From positions 1 to 64,000 of the forward strand of contig CAWHKD010000006.1 of the NCBI GenBank assembly GCA_963829845.1: 64,000 nucleotides of DNA. Direction: 5' to 3'. The stretch comes from Gaiellasilicea sp963829845. Its GTDB lineage: Bacteria > Actinomycetota > Thermoleophilia > Gaiellales > Gaiellaceae. The notes under the pieces are model-generated. The model ran no database searches and was not told the DNA's origin. It was given only the letters and a program-made list of their open reading frames with translations. How positions within the stretch are numbered: position 1 is the first letter of the stretch; every line of letters starts with the position of its first letter. This document shows positions 56,502 through 64,000 of the stretch, piece by piece. Made by a program: the position numbers and the translations under genes.

Positions 56502-57424
56502 GGGTCTGCATCGTCGGCTGCGGCGCAGTCGGCTCGCTCTTCGCAGCCAACCTCGCCTCGCTCGAGGACGTCGAGGTGTGGGCCTACGACCTCGCGCAGG
56601 CGCACGTGGACGCGATCAACGAGCGCGGACTGCGGCTGACCGGAGCGGGGGAGGTGCACGCGACCGGCATCCGCGCCACCGCCGCTGCCGCCGAGCTGCC
56701 CGCCTGCGAGTTCGGGATCGTGGCGACGAAGGCGATGCACACCGAAGCTGCGATCGCCGCGACGGCACATGCGTTCGCAGACGGCGCCGTCGCCTCGGTC
56801 CAGAACGGGGTCGGCAACGAGGAAGGGATCGCGCCGCACGTGGCGCGTGTGATCCGGGGAACCACCTTCCCGGCTGGGAAGATCCTCGAGCCCGGCGTCG
56901 TGCAGTGGGACGTCAAGGGCGACACAACCTTCGGCCCGTTCGAGCCCCGCCCGGCGACCCGCGAGGAGATCGAGCGGCTCGCCGACGCCTGCACGCGCGG
57001 CGGCATGCCGACGATCGCGGTCGATGACGCCCGCGGCGCGCAGTGGCGCAAAGTGATCTTCAACGCTTCGACGAACCCGATCGGGGCGCTCACCGGCCTC
57101 ACGCATGGGCGCGTCTGCGAGCGTCCGGACCTGCGCCGGCTCGTCAGCGGGCTCGTGGACGAGGGAAAGGCGGTCGCCGCCGCACAGGGGATCGTGCTCG
57201 ATGCCGACCCGGAGGCGCTGATCGACCACGCCGCCAAGCCCGAGGTCGCGTACGGCCACAAGGCATCGATGCTCCAGGACGTCGAGGCCCGCCGGCCCAC
57301 CGAGGTCGACTGGCTCAACGGCGGCATCGTCCGCTTCGGGCGCGAGCACGGCGTCCCCACCCCGCTCAACGAGGCCGTCGCGGCCCTGATCAAAGGAGTT
57401 GAAGCCTCGTGGACGCAGAGCTAG
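56498..57424 (+). CDS. Ketopantoate reductase (PanE/ApbA)-family protein, copy 2
   Basis: 308 residues from ATG 56498. 'MRVCIVGCGAVGSLFAANLASLEDVEVWAYDLAQAHVDAINERGLRLTG' (NADP-binding Rossmann), 'VASVQNGVGNEEGIAPHVARVIRGTTFPAGKILEPGVVQWD', and the catalytic region 'AQWRKVIFNASTNPIGALTGLTHGRV' followed by 'SMLQDVEARRPTEVDWLNGGIVRFGREHGVPTPLN'. Same family as the gene at 50851 but clearly diverged, so an old duplication or two reduction steps in one pathway. Its 3' end overlaps the M24 gene by 16 bases. Confidence 0.91.
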   Translation: MRVCIVGCGAVGSLFAANLASLEDVEVWAYDLAQAHVDAINERGLRLTGAGEVHATGIRATAAAAELPACEFGIVATKAMHTEAAIAATAHAFADGAVASVQNGVGNEEGIAPHVARVIRGTTFPAGKILEPGVVQWDVKGDTTFGPFEPRPATREEIERLADACTRGGMPTIAVDDARGAQWRKVIFNASTNPIGALTGLTHGRVCERPDLRRLVSGLVDEGKAVAAAQGIVLDADPEALIDHAAKPEVAYGHKASMLQDVEARRPTEVDWLNGGIVRFGREHGVPTPLNEAVAALIKGVEASWTQS

Positions 57425-58476
57425 AGCGCAGGTACCGGAACATCCGCGCGGCGATGGACGAGCACGAGCTGGATGCGCTGGTCGTCGCGGGCAGCGAGTA
57501 CTCCGGCTTCGAGGGCTCGGTCACCTACCTCTCCGGCTTTCAGATCGTGCACCGCTACGCCTACGTCGTCGTCCCCGCCGACGGCGAGGCTCAGATCGTC
57601 TTCCCGACGGAGGCACGCTATGTCGGCGAGCACGGGACGGCCCAGCTCGAGCAGATCTTCCACGACCGTCCCGGCGAGCAGATCGCTGCGACCGCGCGCG
57701 ACCGCGGCTGGAAGCACGTCGGCGTGTACGGACTCGACTACATCATGACCGTGCGTGACTTCCGCGCCCTCGAGGGTCTCGATCTCGTCCCGTTCGACGC
57801 CGAGTTCGACCTGGCCCGGGCGGTCAAGAGCGAGGCCGAGCTCGAGTCGGTACGCGAGAGCGTCCGGATCAACGAGGACGGCTTCGAGGCGTTCCTGGCC
57901 GCGTACGAGCCGGGCAAGACCGCCGCCGAAGTGATGGCGCCCGCCGAGGAGCTCTTCGTCGAGCGCGGTTGCGGTCGGCTGACGATGAACATGGTCCTCG
58001 TCGGACCCGAGTTCGGGATCGCGAGGAAAGAGACCACTCTCGGCGACTTCGTCCTCCCGTCGCTCGAGATCGCCGGCCCAGGGATGCATTGGGTCGAGGT
58101 CTCGCGCGCGATCGGAACCGTCCCGGAGGAGATCGAGCCGATGGTCGAGGCGTACGGCGAGTACCACGCCGCAGCCTGTGAGGCGATGCGCGACGGCGCC
58201 ACCGCGCACGATGTCCACCGCGCGGTCTCGAAGGGCTTCACCGAGCGCGGCTACCACCTCGGCCACGTCACCGGCCACTCGATCGGGATGACGATGATCG
58301 AGCACCCGCGCGTCGGCGAGGGCATGGAGACCGTGCTGCGCTCGGGGATGGTGCTTTCGATGCACCCGCACGCGATCGCGGCCGACGGGAAGGCGTGCCT
58401 CTACATGCAGGACACGTGGCTCGTCACCGAGACGGGAGGCGAACCGCTCTCACGCTTGCCGATGAAGGTGTTCTAA
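57409..58476 (+). CDS. Creatinase-like M24-family protein lacking the metal ligands
   Basis: 355 residues from a GTG at 57409 with AAAGGAG 11 bases upstream. N-terminal domain 'RNIRAAMDEHELDALVVAGSEYSGFEGSVTYLSGFQIVHRYAYVVVP', C-terminal pita-bread fold with 'GHVTGHSIGMTMIEHPRVGEGMETVLRSGMVLSMHPHAI'. Positions that carry the two Asp and two Glu metal ligands in aminopeptidases are changed: 'AGPGMHWVEVSRAIG' instead of G-x-x-x-D-x-T-R, and MHPH and 'LYMQDTWLVTE' instead of the Glu sites. Metal-free creatinase-type hydrolysis of a guanidino or amide bond is therefore likely. The stop overlaps a convergent small gene. Confidence 0.87.
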   Translation: MDAELERRYRNIRAAMDEHELDALVVAGSEYSGFEGSVTYLSGFQIVHRYAYVVVPADGEAQIVFPTEARYVGEHGTAQLEQIFHDRPGEQIAATARDRGWKHVGVYGLDYIMTVRDFRALEGLDLVPFDAEFDLARAVKSEAELESVRESVRINEDGFEAFLAAYEPGKTAAEVMAPAEELFVERGCGRLTMNMVLVGPEFGIARKETTLGDFVLPSLEIAGPGMHWVEVSRAIGTVPEEIEPMVEAYGEYHAAACEAMRDGATAHDVHRAVSKGFTERGYHLGHVTGHSIGMTMIEHPRVGEGMETVLRSGMVLSMHPHAIAADGKACLYMQDTWLVTETGGEPLSRLPMKVF

Positions 58477-58637
58477 CGGCCGCAGGAGCAGATTGCGCCG
58501 CCGAGTTCGCGCCGCTCGAAGAGTCGGCCGCAGCGCGGGCACTCGGCCGGGATGACCTTGGCGCGCATGAACAGCGCCTTCATCAGCACGACCCAGAGCA
58601 CGGCGTAGCCGACGATCAACTGTGCGTTCATGCTCAT
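58473..58637 (-). CDS. Small membrane protein with C-terminal zinc ribbon
   Basis: About 54 residues from ATG 58637 (further ATGs at 58631 and 58646). One membrane helix 'QLIVGYAVLWVVLMKALFM', then 'PAECPRCGRLFERRELGGAICSCGR' with two CxxC/CxC pairs that can bind one zinc. Too short for a safe family call; similar helix-plus-zinc-ribbon miniproteins are common in actinobacteria. The stop codon overlaps that of the M24 gene (CTAA). Confidence 0.6.
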   Translation of the reverse strand: MSMNAQLIVGYAVLWVVLMKALFMRAKVIPAECPRCGRLFERRELGGAICSCGR

Positions 58638-58669
58638 ACTTCGCATATCGGCAGGGAGATGGATGGCTG

Positions 58670-60412
58670 ATGACGCAGACGGGTGATTTGGCACGCAGGC
58701 TAGCGGTGGCGCGGGGCGGCGAGCCTGCCGACCTCGTCGTCCGCGGCGGCCGCGTCCTCAGCGTCTTCACCCGCGAGTGGCTCGACGTCGACGTGGCGAT
58801 CTGCGACGGCGTCGTCGCCGGGCTCGGCTCTTACGAGGGCGCCGAGACCCTCGATGCGGACGGCGCGTATGTCGTACCAGGGTTCATCGACGCCCACATG
58901 CATCTCGAGACATCGAAGCTGCTCCCGTCCGAGTTCGCGCGTCTCGTGTTGCCGCTCGGGACGACCGCCGTCGTCGCCGACCCCCACGAGATCGCGAACG
59001 TGCTCGGCACTGACGGCGTGCACTGGCTGGTCGACATCTGCGCCGATCTCCCGCTCGAGGTCTTCTTCACCGCGTCGTCGTGCGTGCCCGCATCGCAGTT
59101 CGAGTCGCCGCGCCGACCCTTTACGCCCGGCGACCTGGAGAGTCTGCTGCGCCGGCGACGCGTGATCGGGCTCGCGGAGATGATGAACTTCCCCGGCGTC
59201 ATCGCCGGCGCGGACAGCGAGCTCGCGAAGCTCGCGGTCGCGCGCGGCCACCATGTCGACGGGCACGCGCCCGGCGTGCTCGGGCGAAACCTGCAGGCCT
59301 ATGCGGCCGCCGGAGTCCGCTCCGACCACGAGGCGTACACGGCCGAGGAGGGGCGCGAGCGGCTCCGGGCCGGGATGTGGCTGCTCATCCGCGAGGCATC
59401 CGCGGCAAGAAACCTGCAGGCGCTGGCGCCGCTGGTGATCGAGTTCGGCCCGTCGCGGATGGCGTTCTGCACCGACGACCGCGAGCCGGAGCACATCGCC
59501 GAGGACGGCCACATCAACGCGATCGTCCGTGACGCGGTGTCGTACGGGATCGCGCCCGAGGATGCGCTCGTGATGGCGTCTCACCACCCAGCGCTTTGGC
59601 ACGGGCTTGGCACGCTCGGCGCGGTCGCGCCCGGCTACCAGGCGGATCTGCTGCTTCTGCCCGACCTCGAGCGCTTCGTCCCGGAGATCGTGCTCAAGCG
59701 CGGCCGCGGGGTCGACGAGATCGCCCCGACGCCCGTGCCGGAATGGGTGACGCAGAGCGTCCGCGTCAGGCCTGTCACGGCCGACGACTTCACGATCGAG
59801 TGGGACGGAGGTCCCGCGCGGGTGATCGGCCTCGTGCCTGGCCAGATCGTCAGTGAGTCGCTCGTCGAGGAGCTGACGGCCGCCGTGGCCGACTCGGAAC
59901 GCGACCTCGCGAAAATCGCCGTGATCGAGCGGCACCTCGGCACCGGCCGGGTCGGGCTCGGATTCGTGCACGGCTTCGGCCTCGCCCGCGGCGCCTTCGC
60001 CTCGACGTTCTCGCACGACGCCCACAACCTCGTCGTCGTCGGCATGAGCGACGCCGAGATGGCGCGTGCGGTCGAGCGGCTCGTCGAGATCGGCGGCGGG
60101 CTCGTCGTCGTCGACGGCGACGCCGTCGTGGCCGAGCTGCCGCTGCCGGTCGCAGGCCTGCTCTCGGACCGGCCGCTGGCGGACGTGATCGCCGCCAGCG
60201 AGGCCACGGTCGCTGCGGTGCATGCGCTCGGATCGAAGGTCGCTTCGCCGTTCCAGTCGCTCGCCTTCCTCGCCCTCTCGGTGATCCCGAGCCTGAAGAT
60301 CACTGACCGCGGACTCGTCGACGTCGACCGCTTCCAGCTCGTGCCGCTGGCCGCCCCTGGCCGGCCGGCTCCCGCCGGGCTGAGCCCGGCTCCGCCGGCC
60401 TCGCGCCGCTGA
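58670..60412 (+). CDS. ade: Adenine deaminase
   Basis: 580 residues from ATG 58670. Deaminates adenine to hypoxanthine with a binuclear metal centre. 'ADLVVRGGRVLSVFTREWLDVDVAICDGVVAGLG', 'VVPGFIDAHMHLETSKLLPSEFARLVLPLGTTAVVADPHEIANVLG' (metal His and Asp), 'HVDGHAPGV', 'FCTDDREPEHIAEDGHINAIVRDAV', and in the second half 'GFVHGFGLARGAFASTFSHDAHNLVVVG', which is specific to adenine deaminases. Full length apart from a proline/alanine-rich tail. Its product feeds a xanthine-dehydrogenase-type enzyme, which fits the hydroxylase at 35.9-39.6 kb. Confidence 0.93.
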   Translation: MTQTGDLARRLAVARGGEPADLVVRGGRVLSVFTREWLDVDVAICDGVVAGLGSYEGAETLDADGAYVVPGFIDAHMHLETSKLLPSEFARLVLPLGTTAVVADPHEIANVLGTDGVHWLVDICADLPLEVFFTASSCVPASQFESPRRPFTPGDLESLLRRRRVIGLAEMMNFPGVIAGADSELAKLAVARGHHVDGHAPGVLGRNLQAYAAAGVRSDHEAYTAEEGRERLRAGMWLLIREASAARNLQALAPLVIEFGPSRMAFCTDDREPEHIAEDGHINAIVRDAVSYGIAPEDALVMASHHPALWHGLGTLGAVAPGYQADLLLLPDLERFVPEIVLKRGRGVDEIAPTPVPEWVTQSVRVRPVTADDFTIEWDGGPARVIGLVPGQIVSESLVEELTAAVADSERDLAKIAVIERHLGTGRVGLGFVHGFGLARGAFASTFSHDAHNLVVVGMSDAEMARAVERLVEIGGGLVVVDGDAVVAELPLPVAGLLSDRPLADVIAASEATVAAVHALGSKVASPFQSLAFLALSVIPSLKITDRGLVDVDRFQLVPLAAPGRPAPAGLSPAPPASRR

Positions 60413-60511
60413 CGGCACGCGACTCTCCGAGTCCGTACCTCCGTACTGTCCTCTCCGGTCGTACCGTCACCGACGCGCCGGGGACGGCGAGAACGTGGCT
60501 CTTGCCCCTAT

Positions 60512-61768
60512 CTACCCGACGGTGATCTGCTGCACCATCTTCGACGGGTGCAGGGAGCAGAAGAGCCGGTAGGTGCCCGCCTTGGTGAAGCGGTGCCTGA
60601 AGACGCCGCTCTGCGTCCACGGCGCCGAGAAGCCAACTGGGCCGCCGACGACGGTGACGTCGTGCTGGACCGAGCCCATGAAGCGCCAGGTGAACGTCGT
60701 GCCGCGCCTGAGCGCGACGCGCTCGGCTCCGTACCGGAAGTCGCCCACGACTGTGGACGTCGCCCGCGAGACCGCGCCTTTCGGCTTCCGTGGCAGCGGC
60801 ATCGAGAAGGTGGGCGGGGCGGACGGCCGGCCGAGGTCGACATCGAGTGCCGGAGTCGCGCCGCAGCGGCTGACCGCTCCCGGCGCGAGGTAGAGAAGCA
60901 TGATCCCCATCGCCCGTGTGTGCGGTGCCGAGTTGTCGTAGACCGCGTCGATGCGGAGCCGGTCGCCCTTCGCGACCGGAATGCCCGTTACCGAGCGGAA
61001 GGACGACATCTTCGTCGGCCCCGGTTCGTGCAGCAGCGGTCTCGGCTTCGGGCCGCCCCAGGTCGGACGCGACTCGAACGGATTCGTCCCACACGTGGCG
61101 TTCCGCAGCTCGAGCCGGATGCCGCCGCCGTGGAGGTGGCCGCCGCCCGAGACGAGTCGGCCGCTCTGCGGCATCGTGAAGCCGGCCGATGTCGTGAAGG
61201 TCGAGAACCTCCGGCCGCCGCCGGGGACGTCGAAGACGGGATCCGGGCCCGTGCAGTTCCGTATGTCGAGCCAGACCGGCTTCACCGGCGTCAACGTCTC
61301 GCCGGTCACGTAGCGCACCGTGTAGCGGATGAAGCCGTTCAGCCGCTGCGGCTTGTGGTTCATCAGCATGTAGAGCAGCCCCCAGCGGTCGGTCGCCTTG
61401 TTGGCGTAGCCGTACCCGCGCGGCAGCGAGAGTGCGAGCCGCTCCTCGCCCTCGGCGAAGAAGCGCTCCGCGGCGCCGCCGCAGGTGTAGTCGGGAACGC
61501 CGATCTTTGCGAAGACGATGTGGTGCAGCATCACCTTGTCGCGCCCCTGCACCCGCCCCTGCGCGTCGACGACCTCAGCCTCCATGCCGACGACGTAACC
61601 GTCGACCTTCGGCGACTCGGCGGGCATCGGCTGCTGCGCAACCCCGTAGCCTTCGACGGAGATCGCGGGCGTCGTGAACGTCAGCGTGCGCTCGTCCGCA
61701 TGCGCCAGAGCGGGCGACGCGAGCGCGGCGACCGTCGTAGCGATCAGAAAACGTGCGGCCCGAGCCAT
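60512..61768 (-). CDS. Secreted copper protein: monooxygenase-like N-terminal part fused to a cupredoxin
   Basis: 418 residues. Signal peptide 1-24. The central part has 'KVMLHHIVFAKIG' and 'SGGGHLHGGGIRLEL', the His-His and His-x-His patterns seen in the copper domains of peptidylglycine-monooxygenase-like (PHM/DBH) proteins. The C-terminal 100 residues are a plastocyanin-like domain: 'FMGSVQHDVTVVGG' (His) and 'AGTYRLFCSLHPSKMVQQI' (Cys-x2-His-x3-Met), a complete type 1 site. Several other Cys suggest disulfides. It is probably an extracellular electron-transfer or oxidising protein. Convergent with ade. Confidence 0.8.
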   Translation of the reverse strand: MARAARFLIATTVAALASPALAHADERTLTFTTPAISVEGYGVAQQPMPAESPKVDGYVVGMEAEVVDAQGRVQGRDKVMLHHIVFAKIGVPDYTCGGAAERFFAEGEERLALSLPRGYGYANKATDRWGLLYMLMNHKPQRLNGFIRYTVRYVTGETLTPVKPVWLDIRNCTGPDPVFDVPGGGRRFSTFTTSAGFTMPQSGRLVSGGGHLHGGGIRLELRNATCGTNPFESRPTWGGPKPRPLLHEPGPTKMSSFRSVTGIPVAKGDRLRIDAVYDNSAPHTRAMGIMLLYLAPGAVSRCGATPALDVDLGRPSAPPTFSMPLPRKPKGAVSRATSTVVGDFRYGAERVALRRGTTFTWRFMGSVQHDVTVVGGPVGFSAPWTQSGVFRHRFTKAGTYRLFCSLHPSKMVQQITVG

Positions 61769-61810
61769 GCGGCCACTGTAGCTCTCGATTCCCCGGGGTA
61801 CACTTCGAGA

Positions 61811-62041
61811 GTGAGCTGGCCCTGGATCGTGCTGCTGGTTCTCGCGGTGGCCGTCGTGATCGGCGCCGAATGGTCGCGCGTCGGCAGGATCGTGGGCGCG
61901 GATGCGCGCCGGCAGCGCGAACGGAAGCGGCGGAAGGCAACGTTCAAGGTGATCCGCTCCGAGGAGGAGGAGTTCGCCGAGAGCGTCCAGCGCGATCTCG
62001 CCGAGCTGCCGACGATCGAGGAGAAGGACCGCCGTAGCTAG
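61811..62041 (+). CDS. Small single-pass membrane protein
   Basis: 76 residues from a GTG at 61811 (GAGA upstream). One helix 'PWIVLLVLAVAVVIGAEW', then a basic stretch 'ARRQRERKRRKATFKVI' and an acidic helix 'SEEEEFAESVQRDLAELPTIEEKD'. No family known to me. Divergent from the copper protein by 42 bases; its stop overlaps the convergent subtilase (CTAG). Confidence 0.65.
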   Translation: MSWPWIVLLVLAVAVVIGAEWSRVGRIVGADARRQRERKRRKATFKVIRSEEEEFAESVQRDLAELPTIEEKDRRS

Positions 62042-64000
62042 CGGACGACGAACGTCGTCCGCAGGATGCGCGTGTTCGGCAGGATCCTGCTGACGTTCTC
62101 CATGTTCCGCGACTCCTGGTAGTCCGAGACCTGGAGCCGCAGCGCATGACGTCCCGCCCCGAGGCCGTCGGTGGCGACGCGGATCCCGCCTGCGGTGAGC
62201 CGCCCGCCGTGCTCGTCGCCGTCGATCTGGACGACGACCGAGGCCGGATCGATGCCGGATCCGCGATCGGAGGCGGCAACGACGACCTCACTTCCGCGCT
62301 TCACAGTCTTGGTCCGCAGCGCCAGGGCCGGCGGTGTGACGTCGTTGAGCCAGTAGCGGAACGTGAAAGCGCCAGCGCGGGCAGCCGACGGGCTGTCGAA
62401 GACGACGTCGTACTGGCCGGCTGCAGGCAGGATCGTGCCGGCTGCGAGCACGAGCTCGCCGAACGTACGCAGGTACGGATTCAGATTGAACGGCAGGGCG
62501 GCGTAGCCGGTCAGGCGACGCTCGTCGCCTGCGCGCACGATCCGGGGCTCGACCCGGACGCCCTGCGCCCGGTTCGTGACGACGACGCCGAAGTTCACAG
62601 TCGGCCGGGGGAGCGTGACCCGGAAGACGCGCTCGGGCCCGGGAAGAGTTGGACTGAAGCCGAAGCCGACCGGGCTTTCCGGATACCGGTAGCGGGCGAC
62701 GCGCGACGTTCCGCCTTTCGTGGTGGCCTTGTGGCTGCCGACCTTTCGCAGGGCGACCGGCTTGGCGGCTGCGAGCGCCGGGGTGCCGGTGCCGAACCAA
62801 TAGGGGATCCGCAGCCGCTCGGTGCCCCGCGTGAGCACGACATAGCCTGTCGCCTCGGCGTCGGCCACCTGTGTCGTCTGCACCGTCACGTCGAGCTTGC
62901 CGGGCACGGCCACGGTCGCCGGTGCGACCACGACGGACCCTGCGGGCCGGCTCTGCGCTTCGACGGTCACCGTCCAGGCACCGCTGCCGCCGAGACCCGA
63001 GTCGGTCAGCTGGACGGAGCGCGTCAGCGACGCGTTCGAGCGGATCAGCCCGAACCCGAACGAGACTGGGCTCGCGAAGACCGGCGTCGCGTCGGCGCGG
63101 GGCAGGTTGACGACGCCCCCGCCGGCGCGGAGCGTCGGCACCTCATCCGCCTTGAGGTCGGTGGTGTAGGCGGGATCGCCGGTGAGTGTCAATGCCGATT
63201 TGACCTGCGCGGGCGTCCAGGTTGGGTGCCGCTGCAGCAGCAGCGCGACGGCGCCCGACACGTGCGGCGCGGCCATGCTCGTCCCGGAGAGCGTGGCGTA
63301 GGAGGCGCGCGGCGCCGCGGAGAAGATGCCCGAGCCTGGGGCTGAGACGTCCGGCTTCAGCTGCAGCGACAGCGGCGTCGGCCCGCTGGAGGAGAACCCC
63401 GCGATCACGTCGTCGGGGCCGCCGCGCGACGTCGTCACGGCACCGACGGTGATCGCGCTCGGCGTCGCGGCCGGCGAGCCGACGGAGCCGCGGCCGAACT
63501 CCTCGAAGTCGTTGCCGGCCGAGACGACCGCCACGACACCAGCCCGGGCAGCGGCCTCGAGCGCCTTGACGACGATGTCGCGGGAGGGCTCGATCTCCGG
63601 TTCGCCCAGGGACATGTTGATCACGTCCATCCCGTCGGCGACGGCCGCCTCGATCGCGGCGACGAGCTCCGGGGAGTTGCCATCGAGGCCCACGTCTGCG
63701 TCTGTCGGGATCGTCAGCGCCTTGTAGTTGCCGAGGTACGCGCGCGGCGCCACGCCGGAGATCCGGGTGCCGGCGGCCAGCGTGTTCGCGTTGCCCGCCG
63801 CGATGCCGGCGACGTGGGTGCCGTGTGAGGACATTTCGGGGTCGAACGGCTTCGAGGCGTGCTTCCAGCTCGGGCTGGCGGGCGGGAAGGCGCGCGCGAC
63901 GATCACCTTCGCGGTCGTGTAGGCGGTCTGCCCCTTGGGGTAGCCGGCGGGCATCGTGTACCCGGCGGGCGAGAACAACGGGTGCGTCTGGTCAATTCCC
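62038..64000 (-). CDS. Large secreted S8 subtilase, 5' end outside the window
   Basis: At least 653 residues. The window edge falls just after the catalytic Asp ('...GIDQTHPLFSPAGY'); then comes His in 'MSSHGTHVAGIAAG', a PA-less spacer, Asn in 'VVAVVSAGNDFEEFG' and Ser in 'TLSGTSMAAPHVSGAVALLLQ'. The remaining 350 residues are beta-rich domains ('TRSVQLTDSGLGGSGAWTVTVEAQ', 'VKRGSEVVVAASDRGSGIDPASVVVQIDG'), similar to Fn3-like tails of large lactocepin-type proteases. An extracellular protease. No frameshift seen. Confidence 0.92.
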   Translation of the reverse strand, partial: GIDQTHPLFSPAGYTMPAGYPKGQTAYTTAKVIVARAFPPASPSWKHASKPFDPEMSSHGTHVAGIAAGNANTLAAGTRISGVAPRAYLGNYKALTIPTDADVGLDGNSPELVAAIEAAVADGMDVINMSLGEPEIEPSRDIVVKALEAAARAGVVAVVSAGNDFEEFGRGSVGSPAATPSAITVGAVTTSRGGPDDVIAGFSSSGPTPLSLQLKPDVSAPGSGIFSAAPRASYATLSGTSMAAPHVSGAVALLLQRHPTWTPAQVKSALTLTGDPAYTTDLKADEVPTLRAGGGVVNLPRADATPVFASPVSFGFGLIRSNASLTRSVQLTDSGLGGSGAWTVTVEAQSRPAGSVVVAPATVAVPGKLDVTVQTTQVADAEATGYVVLTRGTERLRIPYWFGTGTPALAAAKPVALRKVGSHKATTKGGTSRVARYRYPESPVGFGFSPTLPGPERVFRVTLPRPTVNFGVVVTNRAQGVRVEPRIVRAGDERRLTGYAALPFNLNPYLRTFGELVLAAGTILPAAGQYDVVFDSPSAARAGAFTFRYWLNDVTPPALALRTKTVKRGSEVVVAASDRGSGIDPASVVVQIDGDEHGGRLTAGGIRVATDGLGAGRHALRLQVSDYQESRNMENVSRILPNTRILRTTFVVR

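Overview
The window is a 64 kb piece of a high-GC, Gram-positive-type chromosome. It opens with a complete 16S-23S-5S rRNA operon. Codon use is strongly GC-biased, starts are often GTG or TTG, and many neighbouring genes overlap as ATGA or GTGA. Several exported proteins carry repeat or cell-surface domains. Together these suggest an actinobacterium, probably of the deep-branching Thermoleophilia (Gaiellales/Solirubrobacterales) type. That placement is an inference from overall look, not from a database search.

Layout. 1-5000: rRNA operon with a terminator. 5000-13700: mixed housekeeping and accessory genes (two GNAT acetyltransferases, an M48 protease, an epoxide hydrolase, an alpha/beta hydrolase, small unknowns), with worn phage or integrase remnants at about 6.9-8.0 kb and 13.4-13.7 kb. 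13800-18100: histidine phosphatase, SDR, cupin, then the replication-linked pair dgt-dnaG. 18100-35800: a surface and cell-envelope region with a CAP protein, two subtilases, a 775-residue secreted protein, a LuxR-type regulator with an altered receiver, a low-complexity exported protein, a Calx-beta repeat protein, tRNA-Asn, an aquaporin, a lysyl-oxidase-like copper protein and a LysM/transglycosylase. A TIM-barrel epimerase and a phytoene-desaturase-like oxidoreductase close this part.

35800-60400 is one long, nearly all plus-strand catabolic cluster. It holds a three-subunit molybdenum hydroxylase (xanthine dehydrogenase/CO dehydrogenase family) with a CoxG-like protein and an AAA ATPase; two luciferase-like flavin oxidoreductases; rhodanese, methyltransferase, M20 amidohydrolase, fumarylacetoacetate-hydrolase-like, metallo-beta-lactamase-fold and glyoxalase-fold proteins; two creatinase/prolidase-fold (M24) proteins; a DRE-TIM (HMGL-like) enzyme; two ketopantoate-reductase-like proteins; a complete branched-chain-amino-acid-type ABC importer; and adenine deaminase. 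The set reads as uptake, oxidation and hydrolysis of a small nitrogen-containing compound, possibly a purine or another N-heterocycle. Shared palindromic motifs at two promoters and a twin operator inside the cluster point to dedicated regulation. 60500-64000: a copper-protein fusion, a small membrane protein and a third subtilase that runs off the end.

A caution for every reader: many genes between about 17 and 46 kb carry single-base frameshifts although catalytic residues are preserved on both sides. They are densest at 36.7-45.6 kb and none was seen after 46 kb. Even the essential dnaG has a compensating pair. This looks more like indel sequencing errors than gene decay, so the broken genes are described here as single loci.
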